A DNA stretch of 64,000 bases from Dasyornis broadbenti (Eukaryota; Chordata; Aves; Passeriformes; Dasyornithidae). Position 1 is the first letter of the stretch; every line of letters starts with the position of its first letter. The position numbers and the translations under genes are program-made. The stretch spans positions 124,001 to 188,000 of the forward strand of contig VZRN01004398.1 in assembly GCA_013397935.1 (NCBI GenBank). Reading direction: 5' to 3'. Positions 38,089 through 49,900 of the stretch are shown one piece after another. Below the pieces are notes generated by a model. That model saw only the letters and a list, made by a program, of their open reading frames with translations, made no database searches and was not told where the DNA came from.

Positions 38089-39284
38089 GGACTGACAGTC
38101 TCTGCCACATGCTGTTTCCTCAGGATTGTTTCTCACAGTGGTTTGCATACACATGAAGTGCTGTGTGTGGGCAAGGGCTTTTTAAATAACTGTGCAATAA
38201 GAACCCATCCAGATCAATTCTTAAATCTCTTACTGTCTGTTTTTCTCGTGCTAGCCACTCAAGAAGCTATGTGTCTTCTGCTGGATATCTGGTAAATAAA
38301 TTCACCAAGACTTTTTATCCCTATTTGTAAGCCATGATGTCATATTCTGGCCCTTATTTTAACTTTTGACTCCCAGAAAGTCCTGGAACCACATTATTTG
38401 AAAGTAGAGGGAAAACGCCTGCAGTGTTTTTATTGTGATTCGTTAGATCCAATCCATTTTGGTGAATAAGGCACCTCAGTAAACTTCAGAGACCTGTGGC
38501 ACAAATACACAGCTCTGCAGCAGTGCTGGGAGTTAGTGAGGGCAATGGGCACCTCTGGGTTGCAATCCCTGCTCTCCTGGACAATCAGATAAGTCAGGCT
38601 GCACACACCTGCTTCCTTCCACCTCTTAAGGAGGAGCGCAGGGAGGTCAGCCTGGAGTGGGCTGGATCCAGGACTGATGGCTAAAATTAGACAAGAGTCT
38701 CCTCACTTTTAAATTCTTCCTCGCTTCCAGAGTCCTTTTTGGACAATAAAAGTTGATTTCAGCACAAAACCCATACATTTAAACCAGTGCAACTGCAGCT
38801 CACATTGAAAGAAAATTATGGGCTGTTAGGGCACGTGAGAAGCTGGAAGAGTTAATTAAAGGAGCTGTAGCTCGTTATCTTTCTCCTATGACTTCTACAA
38901 CTCAATCTGCAGGCCCAGTTTTGTCCTCATTTGCAAAAGTTAGTTTGATTAAGGAATCTCCATACATTGAAATATCGCTGAGTGAGACTCCTGGAAATTA
39001 TCTCACTGAACTCAGTATTTCTTTTTGTTACCATAATATTTTTATATGACACATGTATCCACAGGTGAACCAGTGAAACAGAGATCAACAAATGAAATAG
39101 AAAACCTCAGATTAAATAATAGATTTCCCCAGAGGAAAAAAAATATTGCTTCTGAAATACCAGTGGAGAAACCTTGTCTTCAAGATGAAAAAAACCCACT
39201 GAATTAGAGAAAAGTGTGACCCATTTAAAAGGTCATTTAATCCTTCTTTTCTTCTAGGCAGGATAAACTAAAGCTACATTGCTT

Positions 39285-39560
39285 TTTTACAGATGTTTCA
39301 TTAATCTCTTTTTTAAAGCTTCTGAAGACAGGCATTTGAAAATTTCTGTGGCAATTTCTCTTTTGTGCTTAACTATTCTTAGCAGAAAATGCTGTCCCTG
39401 TAAATCTCCTTTGCAGTAATTTTAGCACATTGTCCTACTCCAGCAGAAATGGAGAACAGCTCAGTTCTACCTTCTCTGCAGTACATTTTAGGAATTTGAA
39501 AATCATTAAGTTACAGCTTTCTTCTACTTTCTAGATTAAAATAGATCTCCTTTTCGAAAC
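39285..39560 (-). mobile_element. Ancient CR1 relic
   Basis: ACAGATGTTTCATTAATCTC, AAAGCTTCTGAAGACAGG, GTGCTTAACTATTCTTAGCA and AATGGAGAACAGCTCAGTTC keep the order of an old amniote CR1, far more diverged than the bird copies nearby. Confidence 0.5.
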
Positions 39561-39776
39561 TTTCTTGAGAGGTCACAGGTGTTATTTTCCCTTTTTCACT
39601 CTCACTGCCGTTCACTGTGGCTCCTTGAACTGCTCGCTGGTTTGAAGTGAAATTGTATGAAGAATTTCTGCTGATATCTAGAACGTGCAAAATGGAGCAG
39701 AAGGATTATTCATCTTATTTTAACATGTAATCCCCTTGTTTTTACAACAAAGAAAGTCTATAATAGAAATCATGGC

Positions 39777-39960
39777 AATCACAGAATGGTTTGGGTTGGA
39801 AGCGACCTTAAAGGCCATCAGCCTCATTCCAATCTCTGCCACGGGCAGGGACACCTTCCACTGGACCAGGCTACTCCAAGCCCCACCCAGCCTGGCCAGG
39901 AGCACTTCCAGGGATGGGGCAGCCACAAACAATGTTCATTCATTCATGTCCTATGGTGCC
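39777..39960 (-). mobile_element. CR1 fragment
   Basis: AATGGTTTGGGTTGGAAGCG, CACGGGCAGGGACACCTTCC and CCAGGGATGGGGCAGCCACA: antisense CR1 3' end downstream of DHRS7C. Confidence 0.75.
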
Positions 39961-40869
39961 TGGTCTGTTTCTGATGAAATTGCGCTTATTCTGCATCTTG
40001 GTCTTGTGGAAATGTGGGAGGGAAACTACAGAAAGAACAAGAAGGATAATCTGGACTTCTCACACAGAGAGGGGGAACAGGTACCAAGGTTCTCCCATTT
40101 TGGAAACAGGTAATGGCATGGAATGTATGAAGGGCATGAATGACTGGGAGTGAATGATTTAAGTATCAGTATTTGTGACTCTCACACTAAAAGATGAAGG
40201 AGATATCTGAGAATATTATCTGGCACCAGCTTTAAGGTCAATATAAGGCAGTTCTTATTTTATATATATCCTCAGGGATGGAACGTTTTAAATAAAGATT
40301 TGAAAGATTTGTGTGAAAAATTGATAGTTTAAAAAAAATCCAGAGACAGAGTGTGTTTCCAGCTGGGAAGCAGATTGCCAGAACTTGGAAGAACTGTAAT
40401 CCAGGGTTTCTTTCCATAGTATTGTCCCATTCTAATATTCCATCTTTTAAGCAGTACTTCAGGGTCCTGTTGTAGATGGGATCTTGAACTAGATAAGCCC
40501 TTGTTGGGCTTCCCATCTGCATATCCTGCAAGAACTTCCAAAAACCACATCTGAGGAACACTCTGATCTAGGCTCTAACTCCATTTTTTACTGATTGTTA
40601 TTCCTCTGTGTCCCACATATCCCTATTTCCCCATCCCTTTGTTCCTGTGGTTCCCATCAGTTCTGACACTGACAGGCTATTCCAGGAAGTCACTGCTCAT
40701 CCCCATGCTTTGATCAACTTACTTGGATTGGGAATCACTTCTTAGACACTGACAGAGCTCCTAGGAGAGCTTTTCCCATAACCTTGTAATGCAAACAATG
40801 GCCCATTGTCACAGTCCCTAACACTGGAAGAGTAGAAGCTTTATAGATGAGGGTGTAAATGACAGGAGC

Positions 40870-40875
40870 TTTATT
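40870..40875 (-). terminator. DHRS7C poly(A) signal
   Basis: TTTATT on the plus strand is AATAAA for DHRS7C, 87 bases past its stop codon, implying a very short 3'UTR. Confidence 0.65.
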
Positions 40876-40961
40876 CTACCCACAGCAGGCAGCAGAAATC
40901 ACTGACATTTAAAACAGAAAACTTTCTTCCAGGTAAAAGCAAGGAAAATCACGGAACAAAA

Positions 40962-43900
40962 TCAATTTTCCTCTTCTGTCTTCAGCTTTTCCCTGATCCC
41001 TGAGGCAACAATGGCAAAGAACAGCTCAGGGAAGAAGGTTCGAATGTAAACTGCTGCTCTGGGGACAGGATTTGCCATGAGCACCTCCTGCTTCCTTCTG
41101 CTCACTGTGCGCAGGACTTCCTCTGCCACCTCGGCTGGGTGCACCCCATAGGACACCTTCCTGAAAAAGACTGAATGAGAGAGGATGAGAGCTGCAGACA
41201 GACAGACAGGCAGACAGACAGGCAGACAGGCAGATACTCTGAGGGAATGGTGTTAAAAAGATACACAGCTTGTGCATCAGTCAAATCAGTTCAATTCTTA
41301 CACACCTTCAATCCCCTCCCCATCACCTTATCCTTATGTCACCAAGACCCTTTTAATAATTTTGAGGTAAAATCCTAACAGACCCTAAGAGAAGGAGCAA
41401 CCTGAGTGCAGTGGAACGCTCCCTTTGGACCTTTCATGCTCTCCTCCATTCCTGATGCCCTGCTGTATTTATTTTCTCACATAATGTTGTCTCACTCCAT
41501 GTTCCTTCTCTTTTCACCAGGCCCATATTACCTCTCCATATCTCTTTTCTTTTGCTCCTTATGCCTGTCCCTCCTTTCTGTCATTCCCATTCTTTTCCTA
41601 TACTCTTTTCTTTACCCTGGGAAAGCCTCCATCCTGCTCTGTGTGCCTCATCTTCACCCACCCAAACTCACACTTCCAAACTGACGCCTCCCAGTTGCCT
41701 GGTGCTGGCTGGCGATGGTATGAACAGATGAAGGTTGGATTCACAGTGCTGACAGAAATATCAAATTCTTCCATTTCAGCTCTAAGACAATCAAAGAAGC
41801 CTACAGCAGCATGCTTGGAAGCAGCATCTGAAAGAAAAACGCCCACATATGCATGTGTAGATATGTGATTGCATGGAAGCAGATGTATAATAAAGCATCA
41901 GTGTTTGGGAAAATGAGCATGGAATGATTGGCCAAAAGGCAAAAGAACAGCAAATTATTTCACCCAGTGAAATTATCATTTGACATATTTAAAACAAGCA
42001 GTAAGGAATTATTTATACAGGACAATTGTGTATGCAGTCTCTTGGACTTGCCAAACAGCATGTGTTTGCATTTCCCAGTCAGGAATAGCACATCCTGGGC
42101 TAGGGAATAATAATCTCTACAGTTCAAAAATGTCTTTGGTGGATGGAATTGTCCCTGAGGCGAGTCCTCACACCTTCTGTTTCTGCAGTTTGTAACACAC
42201 CCATAAAATGCAGTGAAATACACATCCACTGCTGGAATCAGTGCTCCTCATGCTTTGTAAACTAATTGAGACTTTGCCCTGCAGAAGCAATCTGAGATAC
42301 TTTTAATGTTAAAGTGAATTTTAAAGTCACTGAATGTCAAGACTTTTTAAATCTGCTTTCAGTGCCTTTTTATCGAGAACAGTGTGAAAGCAAGATGATG
42401 GTACGAGAATTTTGACCAGCAAACAGAACGGTGTGCTCAGAGCAGCAGAGCTGCAAAGCGCTCAGTCACCTTAACCTGGCTCAGTTTACAGTGGGAATCA
42501 ACCTGGGCACATTTAGACAACGGCAGGTGGTCTCTGGGAATGGAGAGATGCCTCTCCCTGTGTTCACTCTGACATTCCTCCTTCTGGCAGCTTCGTTTCA
42601 TGCAACATAAGTATTGGTGGGGCATTGCAAGAACTCTCTCTGTTGGCTCTTCTGCTCCTTATGGCTTTACACACATACAATTTACATGGCACGTATTCCC
42701 CATGTCACATCCATGTGTTGGTTCCTTTTTCAGCCTTTTTTGGTAGTTCTTCTACTTCTTTCGAGATGGGAGACCAGAATAGCGCACAATGTTCAAGATG
42801 TGGGCACTGCATAGATTTATGGATAAATTCACAAAATGCATAAAGACATGTTTTAATTTATTTTCTCTACTGCTTTCCTTACAGCTTCTGTCACTGTAAT
42901 TTGCTTTCATTGAACTCTAAGTCACAATTCTGAGGCCTCGCAGACTTTTTAATTTGGAGCCCATCTTTCTCTCTGAGTTTCTGTCAAGTTAAAAATGTCA
43001 GTTTACATCTGTCCCAAGTTAAAATGTCTGTTTACATCTCTCCTGTATTTTCTGTCCACTAATTCCATATTTTATTAATGCAAAGACCTTCCATCATCAT
43101 TCACAACAGCCTTGTTTCCTTAGGAGCTTTGGGTGAAAGGCCTTCTTGGAAATTTTCTGGAAAGCCAAGCAGAAGGCAATTCCTACATCTCCTTCCAAGC
43201 TGCCACACCTCTGTGCATCGAGTGCATGGGGCTTCCTTGGCAAAGCAAAAGCTCTTATCGACTCATGTTTTATATTTCCACTCATATTTTATACTCTTCA
43301 TGATGGTTTCTACCAACACGCACAAGTACGGATTAGATACAGATTTTATCTATACAATCTATATTTATATGCACATAAAATTTGCTGTCACATTTTATAT
43401 CACCTTACTCTCAAGCACCCGAGGCAGCAGTTGCATTTCAAAGGTGGCATTTTAACTATTTCTGATTGAGTTCCACTTTGAAAAACTTCCAGCCAAATAC
43501 TGTCTTAATACTGAACTTGGATGCAAATTAGCCCTTTTAATAACCTATGATGAGTGTCATGGACTACTCACAACTTACGCATTAGAATGTTTTTGCTGTG
43601 TATAACTTACAAGCTGCACGAAATGGGATTCCTATTTTCCCTTGGATGCTATTAATTAGAACAATTTGGCCAGTTCTTCTTGAGATCATGTTAGGAAGAA
43701 TGGCTGCAAAAAGAGAAATACAAGAAAGAGCCACATAAGCAAAAGAGCTGAGCGTGTTTAGTGAAAAGGAGTGACAGATGAAGTGCAAATAGCACAGCTT
43801 CAGTGAAGGGTGTCTCAATACTGCAAGCAAAAGTATCACAAAATCCAATAGCTGGAAATTCAGTGTCTTCTAGACTTCACCTGAATTCTACATGCAGAGC

Positions 43901-46900
43901 TGGTTGCAGTGCTAACCCATTTAATTGTCAATCTGCTTCAAGCGGTAACAGCAAAAGAGGAAATAAAATTAAAATACCTTTGGTTAATGTTATAGGTCCA
44001 AAATAGTTGGCATCCATGATCTTTTTATCAAGTTCCAATGAAATGCTCTGCACTGCTCCTTTCACCTTCATGCTTGCATTGTTGATCAGGATATCCACAC
44101 AGCCATAGCAATTCAGGATTTCCTTGGCTACATCTCGAATGCAGCTGATGTCTGAGATATCCAGAAGGATGAGCTTTGGTGCATATGTCTAAGAAACAAA
44201 AGGCTCATTTCAATGGTACTTGTTATATACAAACTGTATTTCTATTTCTTGTCTTGTAAATGAATTTACCTTGATACTCGAAGTGTTTTCATCATTCTCA
44301 CATAAACCTTTTATATTAACTCACCCTAGAAAGAAGACAGTTCAGCAATGAGAGCTGGGGCTGTTCAGCCTGGAGAAAAGAAGGCTCTGGGGGACCTTAA
44401 TGCTCCTCCCAGTGCCTAAAGGGGCTCCAGGAGAGCTGGAGGGGGACTTTGGACCAGGGCCTGGACAGACAGGACAAGGGGGAACGGCTTCCCACTGCCA
44501 GAGGGCAGGGATAGATGGGATATTGGGAAGGAATTCTTCCCTTTGAGGGCAGTGAGGCCTTGGCAAGGTTGCCCAGAGATGTGGCTGCCCCATCCCTGTA
44601 AGTGTTCAAGGCCTGGTTGGATGGGGCTTGCAGGAACCTGGGGTCTGGTGGAAGGTGTCCCTGCCCGTGGTGTTTAAGATCCCTTCCAATCCAAGCCATT
44701 CTGTGATTCTGTGATAATGGGTACTTAGACACTGAATTTCAGATGAAATTGGAATGAAGCAGAACACCATGGGAAGGGTAAGCTGGACTGGCTCCCAGTG
44801 AGTTTTGTCTCCCTTGTAATCAATGGAGGCAGAACACAGACACAAGGGTGACTCCTCCCAGGTCAAGTCATGGGAACACCCCTTTGCTCACAACAGCTTC
44901 TAGGCTGTCGTGCTTTGATAGAAAAGCTGCATATACATGGGGAAAGGTGGAAGGCAGGAATGGCTGGTTTTGCTGTAAGTGATCCAAATGGAGTTTACAT
45001 TTGTATGATTTCTGCAAAAATGGATTTTATCAGCTGTGGAACAGAGGAACGAACTTGAGGGTTTTTCTCTTTCTGTATTTTCTCTTACTTAGACAATGTA
45101 ATGCAGAACCTTTAGTCACACTTAATAATTTTTCCTAGTTGAATCTGCGCAAGCTAACATGAACACACTACTTTTGTGGTTATTTATGCAGATGAATGAA
45201 GCTCACTGCAAAAACAAAAAAAAGCAAATATTTGTTGGTCTGATGCGCATTGGCTGTAAAATTTATGTGATGCCTTCAGGAACACCCCTGCCCTGGAATT
45301 AGTCAATTGTATGTTGGTCACAGATGGATGAAGAAGGTCCCACAAGCCTCGAGAAACACCTGCCAAAGATATGGAGCAGGGGCAGTCAGGGTGACCTGGC
45401 CAGTGGCCATGAGAAAAGTCAGTGGGTTTTTTTCACTCCCTATCCCTTCCACCTGGGACTTTCCCCAAAACAGCGGAAAACTTGAAATTAATTTGATATT
45501 TAGACCCATCTCCCACTCCTTGAGCACGCTAATGATATGAAAAACTGATGGCATTTCCTGCCATTAAATGAAGCATTTGGATCCCTTTCATCCAAATTAT
45601 CAGGCAAATTCCTCTGCTGAGCATTTCTAGCTGGGTGGCTCGTTCAGAATCCAGGAGCACTCAGATGCTTTACAGGAACTGCTTTGGATTGGCTCAGGAG
45701 AGCAGGATTTTGGCACCATGCTCTGGAGACCTTCAGAGGTGTTTTTTTCCCTGTTTCTCTGGGCTGTGTTTGGTGATTTCCCTGGGTGACCAAGGCACGT
45801 TTCTCGTTTTACTGGATCTAAAAGCACCTTGTGGAGCTGAACAGAGTTTACCTCAGGCTGTGCATACGTACCGTGCTGGGGTCTGTCACACTAATTAAGG
45901 CATCATACAAGGCCTCTAACTTTTCCCATGTCCTGCCACACAACACCAGCCTTGCTCCTCCTGTGTGAAACACACGAGAACATTCTAGAAGAGAAACACA
46001 TTCAAGAGAAATAATTACAATAATGGCAAATTGGTTTTGTTTATTTTGCTTGAAATGGGATGTTAATGATGCTAATGGTGTTGAATCCATGCTTTAAAAT
46101 TCATTAATTTTCAAATAATAGATATGTATGAGAAAAAGAGAAAGCATTGAATTATGATAGTCCATAGGTGAGAAATAAATTAAATTTAATGTAATGGTAT
46201 GATGCATAGTTAATGGTACAGCACAATGCCACTGTTTAGTAAAAGGATTTATTGCAAATTAATTAAGAAAAGAACACTATGTCAGTTAATGGATGATGAG
46301 ATTGAGTTAGAAAAATGTTTCTGTATATCCTTCACAGACGCACTTGCTATAAATAAAACTACATCTAAAAATCCATGCCTAAGGTGGTCACAATACAAAC
46401 TGCATCTTTTGCAAACCTTCACATCTGCACTAATAGAAACCATCCAACCCCAGCAAACAGCAACACCAGCTAGCTCTGTGTGCTGCCTTCATGAAACTCT
46501 TGGCAACACAGAACTCATGCACAACTTTGAGAAAGAGTGACACAGGTAAACTTCCTTAAACCAGTGAAGCACCCATGAGAGCCCCTTCTGCTACAGACCC
46601 TTCCCTCCAGGTGTGATCCATCCCCAGAGCTTCAGCTACTGAGTACTGAACCTTCCCAGCAGTCAGCAAAGGCATCAGCTTGTTCAGCTACATTCCCTGA
46701 AGCCTTCCTGAGAAAAGCACCAAAAAGTTTCTGGGATTGCTGCCCTGGCACTGCATGTTCTTCATTCACACATATTCTAAGCTAGGGGTTTACCCCAATG
46801 TAAGATAGGTCTCAGAGGGAAATTCTTCTCCCTTTTTGACACAAGTGAACTGTGATTGTGCTTTTCTGAAAGCAGGGACTCAAATAGCAACTAGCAACCA

Positions 46901-49900
46901 CCAATCCCTCTCAGCACCGGCTACAAGACTGCAAACAACTCCTCGGTGCAGGTCTCCATGGGGTCTGTGACCACTCAAGCCAAGTTATAAAATACAAGGC
47001 CAGAGCACCTTGACAGCTTGTGTCTGGTCTATTTTCTCCTCTAGGTGGTGTTGACAGAGAATATATTCCCCACCATCCTGTCTGTTTGACCACAGAAATA
47101 TATTTAAAACCATGAAGCACAGATACCTCACGGGCATCTCTGAGGAATTCATTGTTAGTTGTATCCCTCTGGCTACAGATGCATGTTCTAGCTTGGCTGA
47201 ACTGAACCACTGATACTCAGTCCAGGAATCTGCCAAGGCTGCCCACTTAACAAGAAAAAGTTCACAATGGTTTGCCCTTGTTTTCTCACAACAGATAACT
47301 TCTTGCAGACAGGCCTGAGGATGTAAGTGATGATGTGCCCACGGTGTCCCAAACCAGAGGCCTGCTTTAGGTGCAGCCAGAGAATTCATTGACAGTGGGT
47401 TGGTTTTGTGTGCTCTTTCTTCAGAAAAGCTCTCAGCCTTGGAGCTCTCATGCTTGGTCCCTAATCAAATCTGTGTGACAGCTACACACACAGGCAGCAC
47501 AGGAAGAAAAGGAATACGATCTCACACGGCCTTGCCACCCTGTTTGGTTTGTCCCAGCTCCTGTGGCCTTTGTCAAATGGGCAACAATGCCATGACTTGC
47601 CATCCTCCAAGAAACATTTTCTTCAGATTTCAATAGCCACAGGAAATCCAAGTATCCAGTTCTACCCATTTTAGATTTCTTAAATTATCATGTTAGACTC
47701 TTAATATTTGCATGGAAGTATTTATGGATCCACTCTTGTAGCTTTGCAAACCTGTGCAGCTGGAAGCTTTTATTTAAGCAATCTTTTTCATTATTTACAA
47801 CAGTAATTTTATGAATGTCTTTTTCTTTTTTTTTTTTTTTAGCATAGAAGGATTTTTAATTTAATGCCCAGAAGATTATTTGCCACCACAATTATAGCAG
47901 TATTTTCCCTATAAACAACAGTTGAGGCAATCTTGTGAAAAAAAAATGAGAAAAGGACTACAATGTGAACAGCAATAAAGGTGGAAAAGGGAAACCAATG
48001 ATGTTCTCATCCAGAACTTCCCTGTCCTTTTCTGAGTTATAGCACTCAGAAGAAACAGGAACTAGGTTTCAATAACAACCATAAACCATTGAAAACATCT
48101 TCAATCATCACAGATTTGTTTCTCTTTTTTAACTTTGATGAATGTTGTCTTCAGTCCGGAAATTCTGGCACGTAGGAAAAGAATTTGGCTGTTTCCTTGG
48201 AGCCCCCATACACAGCAGCTGGCCACACAGCTGGTATTTTAAAGCTCTGAATGAATGCCCCTCCCATATGCATGAGTGGACTGCGCAGTTAATTTTGCAT
48301 TATTTGGAATCATTCAAACCTGCAAATAACATCCTGGTGTTGACCCGTGGGATACTGGTCACAGATACATTCAGGATAATAAAATAAAAGTGCTTTGAGT
48401 TACCTCATATTTCATCTATATGAAAAGATGTGGGGGGCACCACACCCACAAAATGGCCATTCTAGCCTCAAGAGAGAGGTAACAGATAGTCACAGGGAAA
48501 AAAAAAAAATGGAAGAAAGGTTAATAAGGAAACTGAAGTTAGGAAAATATTCCCCAGGGGTCATGCAGTGCTGGAGAAAGACAGCTGGAGAAATGTTCAA
48601 TAAATTTTCTTTGTTCTTGGAGGATTCCAAGATTTGGCTTGAAACCACAACCAAACAAACCTAGCACTGGTGATATTTCTGCTCCAAGTGAGATTTTTGT
48701 CTAGAAACCCAGACATCATAGAATTCTACAATACAGCCAATCTCCATGGAAGTACTCTAAACCATGCCTCTCCAAAAAAAAAAAAAAATTGAAATAGAAC
48801 TGCCCTGGTTCTGGCCAGAACAGGGTTAACTTTTGCAGCAGCCAGAAGGGGCACAGTCAGGACCCTGGGGGTGTTCAATCCCACCTCAGCCAGGGGATTT
48901 GTGGAGACAGAGCAGGGTCACAGAATCACAGAATATCTTGTGCTGGGAAGGACCCACAAGGATCATCGAGTCCAACTCCCAGCCCTGCACAGACCATCCC
49001 CAGGAGTCACATCATGTACCCAAGGGTGCTGCCCAAATGCTCCTGGGGCTCTGGCAGCCTTTGGTCCGTGCCCATTCCGTGGGGAGCCTGTTCAGTGCCC
49101 CACCACCCTCTGGGGGAAGAGCCTTTTTCTAACATCCAAACACAACCTCCCCTGACACGACTTCAGGCCACCCTCTTGGATCCTGTCACTGGTCACCACA
49201 GAGGAGAGACCAGTGTCTGCCGCTCCTCTTCCCCTCACCAGGCAATTGTAGATTGCAATGAGGTCTCCCCTCAATCCCCTCTTCTCCAGGCTGAACACAC
49301 CCAGTGCCCTCAGTCACTCCTCAAGGCTTTTCACCATCTCCATTGTCCTGCTCTGGACACTCTCAAATAGCTTAAGGTCTTTCTTGTACCGTAGTGCCCA
49401 AAACTTTACCCAATATTCAAGGTGAGGCTGTCCAGTGCAGGGCAGTGTGGGACAATCCCTCCCTTTCCTGGCCAGTGATGCTGGGCCTCATTGCCCCCAG
49501 GACATGGGGGGCCCTCTTGGCTGCCAGGGCACTGCTCACTCACATTTTAGTTGCCATTGACCAGGATCCCCAGGTCCCTTTCCATGGCACTGCTTTCCAG
49601 TGTCTCATTCCCCAGTCTGTCCATACACTCAGAGCTGCCCCTCCCAGGTGCAGCATCCAGCAATCTCTCTTGTTGAAATTCATATATTGGTGAGTGCCCA
49701 GTCCTCTGATCCATCGACGTCTGTCTGCAGGGCCTCCCCGGCCACTGAGGGAATCAACAGCTCTTCTCAGTTTTGTATCATCTGCATCTTTCCAGTTTGC
49801 CAGGGTGAGAGGTTGGGTTGCACTGGTTCCCTGTGGTGAGCCTTCACCTGCCTTGCACACGATGTTCTCAGCATTGTTGTAGTTCCTGCTCATTTTCCTG

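Larger units (their letters stand above)
37260..40860. other. GSG1L2-DHRS7C spacer
   Basis: The two genes converge here. The stretch contains the TA microsatellite, CR1 relics of two ages (37430-37655, 39285-39560, 39777-39960) and otherwise no recognisable gene. Confidence 0.65.

Noticed and set aside
41026..41284. Minus-strand frames with repeated CLSVCLSVCL
   Set aside because: Translation of the CAGACAGG microsatellite in a DHRS7C intron.
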